The translations under genes and the position numbers were made by a program. The notes below the pieces were generated by a model. It saw nothing but the letters and a program-made list of their open reading frames with translations. It had not been told where the DNA came from and did no database searches. A stretch of DNA of 64,000 bases from a virus, in the IMG/VR virus record IMGVR_UViG_3300030108_001677, positions 22,383 to 86,382 of that record; one strand, 5' to 3'. This document shows, in pieces, positions 45,491 through 55,172 of this stretch (its first letter is position 1; each line of letters starts with the position of its first letter).

Positions 45491-46802
45491 TTACAATATC
45501 CCTCCGCCATTGTTCAACAGTTTCTTGAGAAGCGTTCCAAGACTTCATCAATTCAACCTGTAAGTCCTTATTGGAATTGTCAAAAGCCAGCACACGCCCT
45601 GCGTTTTCGTCACCTTCTAAAGCGGAAACAACAATAGCCGCATCGGCTTTTTTGATGGTCAAATAAGGCATGGCTTCTTTTGCCGCTTTGAATATAGCAC
45701 TTTCACCTTCTAACACGAATTGCCGACCCTCCCATGTAATGCGCTCGACATCAAGTTTGCTTTTCAATACATTGGCATAATCTTCCCCACGCTTTGTGTC
45801 AAACGGTAGGGTTAGGCGTGGTGTGCCATTTTTCAGTAATTCCAAATTACCGCCAACCTCCCATAGATTACCTATGAAAGAGTCAACATGTTTGAGAAAA
45901 ATAGGTGGTTTTGTTGTTCCATATTGTAATGTCCGATTGTCTTTTGTTGTGCCTTTACCCACTACCACTGTGTCGTATAACCAACCGTATGTCTTAATCA
46001 AACCGGCTAATTCCGAAGGTGTTGCGTCAATTCCATACGATGTTAAATTGGAGGCATTCATATCTCCGTTCTTTCTCAACACTTCATGGCTCTTTTCCAA
46101 CAGGTTTCTCTCCCTACGACTCAAACGCATTTCAGCATTTAGCCTGTCGTGCCATTCTTTCCAAATACCATCAACATCTTCATCACTGGCCTTCTTTACC
46201 TTAGCAACTGTCTTTCGTAATTGATATTCTAACCTGTCCGGATGATTCAATATTACATTGAAGTCATTGTCGTGCAACTGTAACAAATCCCAATCATCAT
46301 CTTGCCACCAATCAAATTGTTTGAGAACAGCCTGTTGCTCTAAGCGTAGTAACTCAACTACACTTGGCACCACATGGCTTTCTCCCGCCTTATGTAACAT
46401 ATCTATGAGATCTGAACCACTAATGCCAAATTCATCTCGGAAAAACGATTTACTAACCGGAACCTTTGGTGGTGCAGTGGTCATTGTGCCGGGTTGTTCG
46501 GTTGGGTTAGCGACTTGCTCTCCACCTTTGAAACCAGTTATTTCAGCACCACTTGTTGCTTCGGGTGGCTGTTTTTCCGTGTTTTCTTCAATAGCCTCTT
46601 GCCGTTGCTTACTGGCTTCTTTTTGTTTTTCGGCTTCTTCAAGTTTAGATTCGACTTGTTGTAATTCTTGCTCTTTCTTTTTCTTTTCACCAAGCAAGTC
46701 ACCACCAAACAAACCACCAACTGTGCTAACCTCCGGTGGCATAATTTTGACAATAGCATCTTCAAAAGAACGCACTTCGGGGTTCCACACTATGCGTGTC
46801 AT
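45480..46802 (-). CDS. Hypothetical protein between terminase and portal
   Basis: This encodes 440 residues. The N-terminal region includes a K/E/Q coiled coil (residues ~38-75) and a T/P/G linker. The C-terminal 300 residues are globular, with a helical start (DIDMLHKAGESHVVPS-type) and a W-rich segment (FDWWQDDDWDLLQLHDND). SFEDAIVKIM at 12-21 partly resembles the shared tag peptide but lacks its W and final K. It overlaps both neighbours by 4-11 nt. An accessory packaging or portal-associated role is plausible from location. Confidence 0.6.
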   Translation of the reverse strand: MTRIVWNPEVRSFEDAIVKIMPPEVSTVGGLFGGDLLGEKKKKEQELQQVESKLEEAEKQKEASKQRQEAIEENTEKQPPEATSGAEITGFKGGEQVANPTEQPGTMTTAPPKVPVSKSFFRDEFGISGSDLIDMLHKAGESHVVPSVVELLRLEQQAVLKQFDWWQDDDWDLLQLHDNDFNVILNHPDRLEYQLRKTVAKVKKASDEDVDGIWKEWHDRLNAEMRLSRRERNLLEKSHEVLRKNGDMNASNLTSYGIDATPSELAGLIKTYGWLYDTVVVGKGTTKDNRTLQYGTTKPPIFLKHVDSFIGNLWEVGGNLELLKNGTPRLTLPFDTKRGEDYANVLKSKLDVERITWEGRQFVLEGESAIFKAAKEAMPYLTIKKADAAIVVSALEGDENAGRVLAFDNSNKDLQVELMKSWNASQETVEQWRRDIVNEC

Positions 46803-48235
46803 ATATCAGCCCACCCTATCCTCTTAGTCCATGTAGCACTGTCAAGTATTACAATGTTATCACGATATTCCTTTGTGGCTTGCACTGCCAACGCTAACGC
46901 AATAACTGTATCGTCATGCGCCCCCAATGACTCCATTTTGCCATTAGGCAACATGGTGAACATTGACAATTCATTAAGCAAAGTATCTATCATTCTCCGT
47001 GTTCTCCCTTCTTCCTTGTATGGCAACAGCAAGTGTCGCTGTTCAAAATGCAATTGAAGGCTATGTATAATTGCTTCCTTTCTCATACGGCTCATAGTGA
47101 ACGGTTTGATAGGTAAATCGCTAATCTCCTTCAATACTTGATGGAACGCCTGTGCAAAATTGTTGGTTTCCAATTCGACAACAACGGGGTTAAATCTCGC
47201 ATTTAATTCTATGATTTTATCAATCTGTGAATTGAAGTCCATTCCCTTTTCATGGTGCATCCATACTACACGCTTATGCCTATTCTCATCCATAGCGATA
47301 ACACACATACAGGTATAGTCAGCCTTTCTATCGGGGCTGATTGCAGGATCCCAACCAATGTAATAATTGACATTCTCATCAAAGTCACCCGCATACGGGT
47401 CAAGGACAAATGCGTAATCTTCATCTTTACACGGCTCGGTCATTTCCACTGGAAACAGACTCGACTCACTGGCTATCGGCTTACATAGATATTCACGGGT
47501 AAATGCTATTGATGTCATTTCTCCCCTTCTTTGTTGTAGTGCCTCAAGCGACCAGCGTTCCGGCCAAAGGGGCTTACCAGTTTCTTCATTGATAGCAGGG
47601 TATTCTCTAACTTGATACCCTTTGAGTCCTTTCAACTCTTGATACAGGTCAGTGTATGAGAACGGTGTTCCAACAATACACAACTGTGCTGTGTGGTGAA
47701 GCACTGGCAATAGAGCAGTATAGAACCAAGAAGCAACATGTGTCAATTGTGTTGCCGCTTCGCTGGACAATATATCGTCAAGCACTACAATGTCGGGGTG
47801 GGCACCACGAACCGCTTTACCAACGGACATAGCCGATATAGATGATTTATTTGTGAATTTGAATTTTTGCTTCGCCCACCCACGCTTAGGTTTCAAGTGC
47901 TGTAATGCTGGCACTGTTTCAATCAACTCATTCATTTTAGCCATGTGTTCAATTGACTGGTGTTGGCTGTGTGAGAAAAATAAGACTTCTGTGCCGGGAT
48001 TGTAAGCCATTTTCCAAAGTAAATACACCCTGTAAAATACGGATTTACCGTGGTCACGGGATGCAATCACACAAGTCTTGTTATGGTTCTCGGACATGTC
48101 GAACCATTCTTGATGAAAGTCAGCAACCATGTAGTTTTCGTGTTTTCCGCAAATGTCCTCAAAGAAATACTTGAAATCCCTGCGACCCATCTCCCAGTCA
48201 ACATTCTTCGCTAACTCATGGATGCCATTACTCAT
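46799..48235 (-). CDS. terL: Terminase large subunit
   Basis: This encodes 478 residues. The ATPase half shows Walker A ASRDHGKS (58-65) and Walker B DIVVLDD (148-154). The nuclease half shows an RNase H-like acidic set: D296 in IGWDPAI, E354 in VVVELETNNF, and D441/D442 in GAHDDTVIALAL. The enzyme pumps viral DNA into the prohead through the portal and cuts the concatemer. Size and both domains are complete. No small subunit gene sits beside it; the twin zinc/HTH protein at 57386-58099 is the best candidate. Confidence 0.93.
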   Translation of the reverse strand: MSNGIHELAKNVDWEMGRRDFKYFFEDICGKHENYMVADFHQEWFDMSENHNKTCVIASRDHGKSVFYRVYLLWKMAYNPGTEVLFFSHSQHQSIEHMAKMNELIETVPALQHLKPKRGWAKQKFKFTNKSSISAMSVGKAVRGAHPDIVVLDDILSSEAATQLTHVASWFYTALLPVLHHTAQLCIVGTPFSYTDLYQELKGLKGYQVREYPAINEETGKPLWPERWSLEALQQRRGEMTSIAFTREYLCKPIASESSLFPVEMTEPCKDEDYAFVLDPYAGDFDENVNYYIGWDPAISPDRKADYTCMCVIAMDENRHKRVVWMHHEKGMDFNSQIDKIIELNARFNPVVVELETNNFAQAFHQVLKEISDLPIKPFTMSRMRKEAIIHSLQLHFEQRHLLLPYKEEGRTRRMIDTLLNELSMFTMLPNGKMESLGAHDDTVIALALAVQATKEYRDNIVILDSATWTKRIGWADI

Positions 48236-48241
48236 TTAGCA

Positions 48242-50212
48242 TCAGCCCGTTATTTCATCTATTTCATCATCGCTAAATCCGTGATGATCGACTAAATCGG
48301 CCTTATCATTCCTCAAACGGCTAATGGCTGATGCGTTTCCGTTCCTTGCCGCTTCAACCACTTCATTGACATAATCTTTATCGGTTGAGCCGGAAATGTA
48401 TCTTGTGTAAGTTTTATCCTCCGGCTCACTCACCGCTTCTTTTTTTTTAGCCTGTTGGCGTTTTTCGCTTCGGGCTTTTGCCGCCGCTTCATTACCCTCA
48501 TTGACCGTTTTCTTTTTTGGATTCTTGTTGCGTTGCCTTGCCTTTTGTGTTGGCTTTGGGAATGGTTTTACACCTTGACCTTTTTCCTTTCTATTCTTTG
48601 CCGTAGTTTCAACAAGTTTCTTTGCTGATGCGTTCTTTGGCTTGGCTGGCTCTTGCATAACTTGGGCACCTTCTATGTCCTCGTTAACTGGCTTCTTACC
48701 TCTTTGGGCTTTGGTGCTTCCGGTCTTTTTCTTAGGCGGTGCTTCTTCTCGCATTTCTTGGGTGCCTTCAATTGGCTTTTCCGTCTTAGCCTTTTTAGGT
48801 GCGGCCTTCTTAGGTGCGGCCTTCTTAGGTGCGGCCTTCTTAGGCGGTTTCGGTTCATCCTCCGGTGGTCGCTCGTAACTGTATTTTTCTCTTATCTTTT
48901 CCCTACGATCTTTTTGCTTCAAACGATTATCTTTGTATCTTGCTTCGGGGTGTTGAGCATCTTTTTGCTCTTGAGATCTGTTATTGACTTCATCAAATGG
49001 TTTTCTCCGTTGAATACCGCCCATAGGCTGGGGTTCACGGGATTCCACCTTTTCCGTTAGCATTCGGCTCTCCGGCCTTCGCTTCATTGGTAGTGCCCCT
49101 TTTGGCATCCGTGTGCCTGTTCGTGTGGTTGTCATTTCGTCAACCGAAGGCTTGTCAGTTTTCTCGGCCTCTAACATTTCTCTTAACTGGTCTTGCTTAC
49201 CCGAACCTGCAAGAGCCTCAATTTCTCTTTCCCGTTCAGTCATAGATTCTGTTTCCTCCATTTCCTGTGGAGGCTCAATCATTTGGCCTCGGTTATCAAT
49301 ACCAAATTCTCTTAATTCAGCATCTAAATCTCGCCGTTGTGGGTAATCTGTAAGTCTTGTTTGCATTTCGTCAAGCCCTGCCCTTGTCGCAGTTTTTTCG
49401 GGTGTCGTTTGTTGTGGCTCAATTGGTTTCATATCGTTATTGATTCTATCATATATGCTTTGCATTGATGATGGGGTTGTTGGGGCGGCTCGCCCTCCCA
49501 TTTCTTCACGCATTTCGGCCAATCGGCTTGAAGCACTGTCGGGGTCAACATCTCTATACTTGTTAGCAATTGATGGCGGTGTTGATGTAATTGATTGTTC
49601 CTCTTGCCTTGCTGTCAATTCATCGGGGGCATACATCCTTAGCCATTCATCGGCTGGTTCTTTACCGTGTGTTCTAATGTAAGATTCCCTTACACCTATT
49701 CCTTTTGACTTTGGTTCCCGTGCCTCCATCGTTGGTGGTGAACCACTGGCACTTTCCACTGTTCCTTGAGCAGTTTCTTGTTCAGCAGGTTGTCGTCTAA
49801 ACCTACTCATAAAATTGCTAATACCTTGCTTGGCTCGGCCAAACATACCTGTCTTGTTTGGGTCACGGGTTTCGCTTCGGCCTTGACTAAAGTTAGCACC
49901 CATACCTGTTGGTTGTTGTTGCCCTGCGCTTTCCAAAGATGCACCCTCATTCATTTGACCGAAGGGATCTGCTGGTTGTGGTGCCATTGTCCTTGACATG
50001 TTTGCTTGTTGTCTTTCTTGCGCTTGTCGCTGTTGTTGCGCTTGTTGTGCCGCATTATATTGGTCAACAAACTCTTGAGAATATTGCGGTGCTTTCATCA
50101 CCTGTTCCCATACTTGAGAAAATAATTGCTTAGAATCACGACCTTTGCGTAGTGGTTGTTTGCCCATCATTTCTTCACGGGCTTTGATTAGAAGATCGTC
50201 ATACCTATCCAT
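48242..50212 (-). CDS. Large disordered protein with PKKAA (histone H1-like) repeats
   Basis: This encodes 656 residues. The start ATG 50212 is chosen because GGTGAT lies 3-4 nt upstream; a TTG 15 nt earlier is less likely. The chain is mostly low complexity, rich in Q, E, R, P and K. Around residues 455-480 it repeats PKKAA four times, like the tails of linker histones and bacterial H1-like proteins. The final ~50 residues (EVVEAARNGNASAISRLRND) form a short folded domain. It follows the terminase and could be an internal DNA-binding or assembly protein. Confidence 0.65.
   Translation of the reverse strand: MDRYDDLLIKAREEMMGKQPLRKGRDSKQLFSQVWEQVMKAPQYSQEFVDQYNAAQQAQQQRQAQERQQANMSRTMAPQPADPFGQMNEGASLESAGQQQPTGMGANFSQGRSETRDPNKTGMFGRAKQGISNFMSRFRRQPAEQETAQGTVESASGSPPTMEAREPKSKGIGVRESYIRTHGKEPADEWLRMYAPDELTARQEEQSITSTPPSIANKYRDVDPDSASSRLAEMREEMGGRAAPTTPSSMQSIYDRINNDMKPIEPQQTTPEKTATRAGLDEMQTRLTDYPQRRDLDAELREFGIDNRGQMIEPPQEMEETESMTEREREIEALAGSGKQDQLREMLEAEKTDKPSVDEMTTTRTGTRMPKGALPMKRRPESRMLTEKVESREPQPMGGIQRRKPFDEVNNRSQEQKDAQHPEARYKDNRLKQKDRREKIREKYSYERPPEDEPKPPKKAAPKKAAPKKAAPKKAKTEKPIEGTQEMREEAPPKKKTGSTKAQRGKKPVNEDIEGAQVMQEPAKPKNASAKKLVETTAKNRKEKGQGVKPFPKPTQKARQRNKNPKKKTVNEGNEAAAKARSEKRQQAKKKEAVSEPEDKTYTRYISGSTDKDYVNEVVEAARNGNASAISRLRNDKADLVDHHGFSDDEIDEITG
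48795..48839 (-). repeat. Three perfect 15-bp tandem repeats coding PKKAA
   Basis: The unit ttaggtgcggccttc (plus sense) occurs three times without change, followed by a diverged fourth unit. The repeats encode the lysine/alanine/proline tail of the disordered protein and are in frame. Confidence 0.85.
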
Positions 50213-50216
50213 GTTA

Positions 50217-51140
50217 TCACCGGCCAATTTGTTTTCTTAGTAAGATGTGTTCTATCGAATTGTGAATACGCTCGGCTGATGCAAATTTCAATTGTTGCGG
50301 TTGCATTCCAGCCGCACGCATAGCCATATTTTGGTTTGCGAGATTATATCGATCTGTTTGCTCTTGACTTTGCCGGTTAGCCCTTTGTCTTGCACCATAT
50401 CCGGTTTGACCCATATTCGCTGTCAATCCCATTGACAATACATCAGCAACCTTTCCGCCCAATGAACGGTTCTTCATCCATGATTGCTGGTCGCCTCCCT
50501 TGCCTCTTGCCAGTGCGGCGGCATCGGCACCAAAGGCCATTTGATTAGCGGCATTTTGCATTTGATTGCCCCCTGCGGCTGGTGCTGGTGCGGGTGCTGG
50601 ATTTTGTGCTGGTGGTGCTGGATTTTGTGCTGGTGGTGCTGGTGCGGGTGCTGGATTTTGACCACCTACTGGCACAGGACCAATACCCGGAATGTGTCGC
50701 ATCTGTTGTGCTGGTGGTGCTGGTGCGGGTGCTGGTGCGGGTGCTGGGTTTTGTGCTGGTTGGTTCTGTGCTGGTTGATTTTGACCTGCGGCTTGAGGCG
50801 GTGCTAATGCGCCTTGTGCGGCTATATTTTGGCTGGCTGTCGCCAAGTTTTGCCTTTTGTTAGCCATATCTTGAACATAATCCGGATTAGCGGCTTGAGC
50901 ATCGGGTGTCATAGCATCAAAATCTCTTTGGTCTTTGGCAGTGGCCTTTATTTCTTTTCTTGCCGCTTGACCTGCTTTTATGTCGGCACCAATGTTACGC
51001 ACACCTTCCATAAATTTTTGCCCTCCGCCCGCTAAATAATTGTAAGCATCGGAAATACGGCCTTTTTCTAACCCTTCTCGCTCGGCTATCATTCGTGCCC
51101 TTGCGAGCCTATCTGCGCTAAATTCATTATGCCTTCTCAT
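50217..51140 (-). CDS. Proline/alanine/glutamine-rich low-complexity protein
   Basis: This encodes 307 residues. Residues ~110-200 are alternating AP, PAQ and NPAP repeats forming an extended linker. The N-terminal part is helical and charged (ARMIAEREGLEKGRISDAYN), and the C-terminal part is rich in N, Q and M. ATG 51140 overlaps the upstream stop as ATGA. Together with its two neighbours it makes a run of three low-complexity proteins after the terminase; function unknown. Confidence 0.65.
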   Translation of the reverse strand: MRRHNEFSADRLARARMIAEREGLEKGRISDAYNYLAGGGQKFMEGVRNIGADIKAGQAARKEIKATAKDQRDFDAMTPDAQAANPDYVQDMANKRQNLATASQNIAAQGALAPPQAAGQNQPAQNQPAQNPAPAPAPAPAPPAQQMRHIPGIGPVPVGGQNPAPAPAPPAQNPAPPAQNPAPAPAPAAGGNQMQNAANQMAFGADAAALARGKGGDQQSWMKNRSLGGKVADVLSMGLTANMGQTGYGARQRANRQSQEQTDRYNLANQNMAMRAAGMQPQQLKFASAERIHNSIEHILLRKQIGR

Positions 51141-53089
51141 TGGAACACCACCTTTACTACTTGTATAACATCTAATGGAACATCCATAGATTTAGACATC
51201 TCACGCCAGTCGCCCCTACTATTTAGTATAGCCACCACATCGGAAACAGGGCGATTTACTACACCTGCCATCATAGCAAGATCGGTAGCACTGGACTTTT
51301 GCATGGGAGTATGTGGTATTGCTTTGACAATGCTTTCATCCTGTAAAGCCAACTGGCACTGGACTTGTTCAAGCATTCCCTCTATGTCCTCTTTTCCAAA
51401 GATATTACCGAGTCGGCCAGCCCCCCTACCAGTTAGATATGCTAACTTATCTGCCATTCCTCTCCAACCCTGTCTAAATCTTGGCGGTCCGTCTTGCCTG
51501 TCAACCCCAGCCTGTGGCATTTGAAAAGCGTTTAGGCGATTATTGGGCATTTCCGGTGGAATATTGGGGGGAATCTGTGGTGCTGGTGGTGGTGGTGGCG
51601 GTTGTTCCAATGGAACAGGGGGTGGTGGTTGTTCCAATGGAACAGGGGGTGGTGGTGGCGGTAGTGGTTCGGCTGGGGGTTGTGGTGGTCTTGGCTGTTC
51701 AGCACGCCTTTCAGCCCTTTGTTGAGCCTGTTCTATGACTTGTTCCTGTGGTGGTTGCACTACCTCACCTTGTGGTGGTGCTGGTTGTTGCGGAACCTCC
51801 GGTTGTAATCTATTGCCTAATGGCTGAATACCGGGGAATTGCTGTTGAAGATATTTGATGTGCCCGCTAACAAGCCTATCAGCCCCCGCCCTACCTGTGC
51901 CAAGCCGCATAGCCGTTTCCATGTCGGGTGCCTCACGCCCACTTCCTTCGTCATAGTATTGACCAACAATATGCTCATGCAGTTTTGGCAAATAATATCT
52001 TTTGTTAGCAAATGAATTAGCATACAAATCTTTGCCTCTTGCATTATTGAAATTTTCAAACCATGTTGAATACCCCTCCATTGGAGTTTGGGGCATTTGA
52101 ACATCGCCAACATTTTGCTGTGCCTCCACTGCTTGTTGGGCAACATCGGGGTTCTCGGCAACCGCCCCTTGAGCAAGCGCATCTTGTCGTCTTACCCCAT
52201 ATATTTGTGAGATGTCATATCGGTTGAATGGTGTATGTTTGCTTAGAACAGGATGGTTTAACCAAGCATTCTTTACCATATCAGCAGTAACGGGTTGCCC
52301 TGTGCGCTGGGCTTCTTGTGCTAAACCACGCATCAAATCAACACTGTGTTTGTATGCTTCGTGATTTACATACAAACCATTTGGCCTTACCTTACCTGCG
52401 TCAATGCTTTTGTTGGTTTTACCTTTGTGACCCATTTGTTCTCGGACATGTTTCAATCCTTCATGATATGGTCTATTCCAAGATTCAGCCATCAAGTTTT
52501 CTTGATCTCGGTTGCCTACACGCAATCGTGGTATGCCCTGTGCATCATACTGCCACGGTGTTTCATTCCTTTGAGGACCAAATACACCGTCACGCCATTC
52601 GGGTGCTAATACTGCTTGACCCATATCCATAGAAAACGGCATAGGTAAATCCATTGGTATTTTGTCAAGACCTTTACCGGTAAGTGCCGCCTCTTGTCGC
52701 CTTTGGTCGTATAGTGCGTTTTGCACTTCAACGGCTTTGTTGATGTGTGCTGAACCTATGTTGATTGCTTTTTTCAATGCCGCTTCGTATGCTGGCATCA
52801 TTCCTTCTTGTGGTCCGGCCAATATTATTGCGGCCTCTTGCATTGTCAAGTGTTCGGGATCTGATGGGTCGGCATTGTATATCGCTTCATACACAGCATC
52901 GGCTTCAACGCCCACTAAGTGCGAACCTGCAATATCTTGTTCGGCCATAGGATAATTTGTCAAGCCATTAGGTCCAAGATTCGCAATCAACCCATTAATT
53001 AGAGCATCAAAATCATACATGCCCATACCTTTGGCGATATGGACTGTGCATGTGTCAAGTATAGCCCACGGATTGCGAAGTAATGTCAT
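51137..53089 (-). CDS. 650-residue protein with polyproline linker
   Basis: This encodes 650 residues. The N-terminal ~400 residues are a folded, W/Y/N-containing region I do not recognise. Residues ~430-530 form a proline-rich linker with repeats of PPPPVPLEQ. The last ~100 residues are helical (EGMLEQVQCQLALQDESIVK, then VSDVVAILNSRGDWREMSKS). ATG 53089 overlaps the upstream stop as ATGA. This may be a virion-internal or assembly protein with two domains joined by a stiff linker. Confidence 0.65.
   Translation of the reverse strand: MTLLRNPWAILDTCTVHIAKGMGMYDFDALINGLIANLGPNGLTNYPMAEQDIAGSHLVGVEADAVYEAIYNADPSDPEHLTMQEAAIILAGPQEGMMPAYEAALKKAINIGSAHINKAVEVQNALYDQRRQEAALTGKGLDKIPMDLPMPFSMDMGQAVLAPEWRDGVFGPQRNETPWQYDAQGIPRLRVGNRDQENLMAESWNRPYHEGLKHVREQMGHKGKTNKSIDAGKVRPNGLYVNHEAYKHSVDLMRGLAQEAQRTGQPVTADMVKNAWLNHPVLSKHTPFNRYDISQIYGVRRQDALAQGAVAENPDVAQQAVEAQQNVGDVQMPQTPMEGYSTWFENFNNARGKDLYANSFANKRYYLPKLHEHIVGQYYDEGSGREAPDMETAMRLGTGRAGADRLVSGHIKYLQQQFPGIQPLGNRLQPEVPQQPAPPQGEVVQPPQEQVIEQAQQRAERRAEQPRPPQPPAEPLPPPPPPVPLEQPPPPVPLEQPPPPPPAPQIPPNIPPEMPNNRLNAFQMPQAGVDRQDGPPRFRQGWRGMADKLAYLTGRGAGRLGNIFGKEDIEGMLEQVQCQLALQDESIVKAIPHTPMQKSSATDLAMMAGVVNRPVSDVVAILNSRGDWREMSKSMDVPLDVIQVVKVVFQ
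51601..51654 (-). repeat. 27-bp perfect tandem duplication coding PPPPVPLEQ
   Basis: Positions 51601-51627 and 51628-51654 are identical. The unit contains the near-palindrome ttccaatggaa. In-frame duplication suggests recent slippage in the proline linker. Confidence 0.88.
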
Positions 53090-54726
53090 CGCTTTCCAGC
53101 CCCCGCACCTGCTACTGGCAAGAGCGAAGTATCTTCAAATTTCCAACCTTTTAGATTTTCAGTGGCACCCGTTGGGGCACTGTTTTTATCTTCGCTGGCT
53201 TGGTTGCCACGCTTGGCCTCCGCACCTAACTCCGGTGTTGCTTTAGTCAACTTCTCAACTGCCGCCAACAATTTTTTCAAATCCCTCTTTAGTGATTGTA
53301 ATTCGTTTATCTTAAAACCGCTAAGTTTTACACCTCGACTCAATAGACTTGATTTCGCTAACGGTTCTCCGCCCAGTGCATCGTGAAGAAGCACCCCTTC
53401 GCTTTCAGCCGTCTTTGGCCTCACGAATTTAGTGCCCCTGCTACCTGCTGGGCTTGATGGTAATTTTGTTCCTGTTCCAATAGTTTGGACTCTTTCACCA
53501 GTGATACCTCTTGTATCAGCGTGAGCCGATAGTCCTCTTGGCAACGCACCCATTTGCCTACGGAATTTTTCAGCCGCTAATTTTCTTTGGTATGCAACAG
53601 GGTCACGCAACCTCAAAGGCATGTCTTTTGCTCTTGGATTACCACTGAACATTCTTCGTGGTGCGAATGCTTGTTGTTTGGTGTAGCGTTGAAGATTTTG
53701 TTCGGCTGATGCGGCACGCCTTTTTGTCTTACTGTATGGTTGACGGCTTGCCTCTTTCTTGCCTTGTTTCATCCTACGCCTTCTTTCACGCTTGCCTTTT
53801 TTCTTGGCCTTTGCTTCTTCTTCTTCGGATTCTTCATCTTCTTCATACTTACGCCCACGCTTCTTACGCTTGGCTTTGAGTATGTCCGAAAGCAAAACAG
53901 GATCGGCTGACTTCGGTAAGTTTTTGTTCCAATCGGGTGCTACACCTATTGGAGTCGGAACAAACCATTTGAAATCGTCTTTATGATAACCGCCTAATCC
54001 GTGTTGAGCGTGTTCAACAATGCCTTCACGGGTTATTTTCTCGTCTTTAGGGTCAATCTTACCTTTTGCATCCCCAGCCGCTTGTTCTATGAATGGTTGG
54101 CCTGTTGGAGTTATAGCAATATCTGTAAGCATGAATTGATTACTTGTTTTGCGCTGTTCGGGATCCATTTCAAAGTAATCGTCTTGTAATCTTTCAGCCA
54201 TCTCATCCTCTAAATTTTCCCGCATTTCATCAATGGTGGGAATATCATCATCATCGTCTTTCATCACAGTCCAAGCATCTTCAAACGCATCTTCACTGCG
54301 ACCAAATATCATACCCGGACCTTCCCTGCGAATAGAACCTGCTTGTCGCCCCTGTGAAATGCCAATACCCGTGCTATCCATGTCAATACCCATGCCAGTT
54401 TCTTTGAAAGCATCTTCACCCACCTTCATTGGTGTGCTACTTAGAGTATCAGCAATCTTTTCCGGCTTGATTGAGATATGCGGCATTTCGCCTTTCATTT
54501 CGTCAAGTGCCTTCTTTCGCCTTTTCTCCCTATCCATTTGTTCCATTGTTTCTTCGGATGCGGCACCATATTGGCTAACATGAGATAAGCCATCGGAGTT
54601 TTCATTGGCGTTCACATCGTAATCGCCTAACATCTCACGGGGTCTAAACCCACCTGTAAATTCTTGAACCCGTATGGATTCTTCACCTACATTTCTTCGT
54701 GGGTTAGCCATTGGCATGTATATCAC
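53086..54726 (-). CDS. 546-residue charged protein with an internal tag peptide
   Basis: Residues 147-156 (AFEDAWTVMK) match the shared ten-residue tag and are followed at once by five aspartates. Before it lies a disordered G/M/D region. After it comes a helical acidic stretch, then a highly charged KKRGRK/EEEE/RRRRMK zone (residues ~290-350) suited to nucleic acid or capsid-interior contacts, and a helical end (ELQSLKRDLKKLLAAVEKLT). The start may be GTG 54726 (GTGA overlap) or ATG 54717/54711. An internal tag suggests either a tandem-domain protein or a site used within the chain. Confidence 0.65.
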   Translation of the reverse strand: MIYMPMANPRRNVGEESIRVQEFTGGFRPREMLGDYDVNANENSDGLSHVSQYGAASEETMEQMDREKRRKKALDEMKGEMPHISIKPEKIADTLSSTPMKVGEDAFKETGMGIDMDSTGIGISQGRQAGSIRREGPGMIFGRSEDAFEDAWTVMKDDDDDIPTIDEMRENLEDEMAERLQDDYFEMDPEQRKTSNQFMLTDIAITPTGQPFIEQAAGDAKGKIDPKDEKITREGIVEHAQHGLGGYHKDDFKWFVPTPIGVAPDWNKNLPKSADPVLLSDILKAKRKKRGRKYEEDEESEEEEAKAKKKGKRERRRRMKQGKKEASRQPYSKTKRRAASAEQNLQRYTKQQAFAPRRMFSGNPRAKDMPLRLRDPVAYQRKLAAEKFRRQMGALPRGLSAHADTRGITGERVQTIGTGTKLPSSPAGSRGTKFVRPKTAESEGVLLHDALGGEPLAKSSLLSRGVKLSGFKINELQSLKRDLKKLLAAVEKLTKATPELGAEAKRGNQASEDKNSAPTGATENLKGWKFEDTSLLPVAGAGAGKR

Positions 54727-55172
54727 TCTAAGTTATTAATTCCGTATTTGGCGGTTTCGGGGTCAAAGTCCTCTTGTTCTTTGGGTTTCTTCATTGGATT
54801 ATCCCCATACATTCGCTTCAAGCGAGCCAACAAATCCGGATCTCTTGGCATACCAGCGTGCATGGCTGGTGGGTTGGGTTTTACATTCAACACCCCGTCA
54901 AGCGCACCATCCTTTGGTAAGCGTGGGTTCATTTTCAAAATTGAAAAACCAGCGTTGATTGCCTTGTCGTTTGTTGATTTTAATTTGATGTAAGCCTTTC
55001 CTTCATCTAAGGCTTCTAACATACTGCTTTCCCTTTTATCATCTCTAATAGAATCTAAAGCAACAGGGTTCCTTGCACAATTTATTGCTTGCACATCATG
55101 GATTGGCATTCGGCATTCTTCATGTGGGTTAGCCCCACAGGCTGGGCAATTTGGCGACATATCTCCTTTCAT
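54723..55172 (-). CDS. Zinc-finger protein with a variant tag peptide
   Basis: This encodes 149 residues from ATG 55172, which overlaps the upstream stop as TGATG (GTG 55184 and ATG 55160 are alternatives). The N-terminus has CPACGANPHEEC and a later His and Cys, the pattern of a small phage zinc finger (CPxCGAxP...C...H). Residues 71-80 (AINAGFSILK) match the shared tag with F in place of W. The rest is basic and P/M-rich. A zinc module, then tag, then tail suggests modular use of the peptide. Confidence 0.68.
   Translation of the reverse strand: MKGDMSPNCPACGANPHEECRMPIHDVQAINCARNPVALDSIRDDKRESSMLEALDEGKAYIKLKSTNDKAINAGFSILKMNPRLPKDGALDGVLNVKPNPPAMHAGMPRDPDLLARLKRMYGDNPMKKPKEQEDFDPETAKYGINNLE

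Noticed and set aside
50578-50780. Short repeated units resembling an array
   Set aside because: They are codon-periodic GCTGGTGC-type repeats encoding Ala-Pro linkers, with no spacers, so not a CRISPR or an origin iteron.
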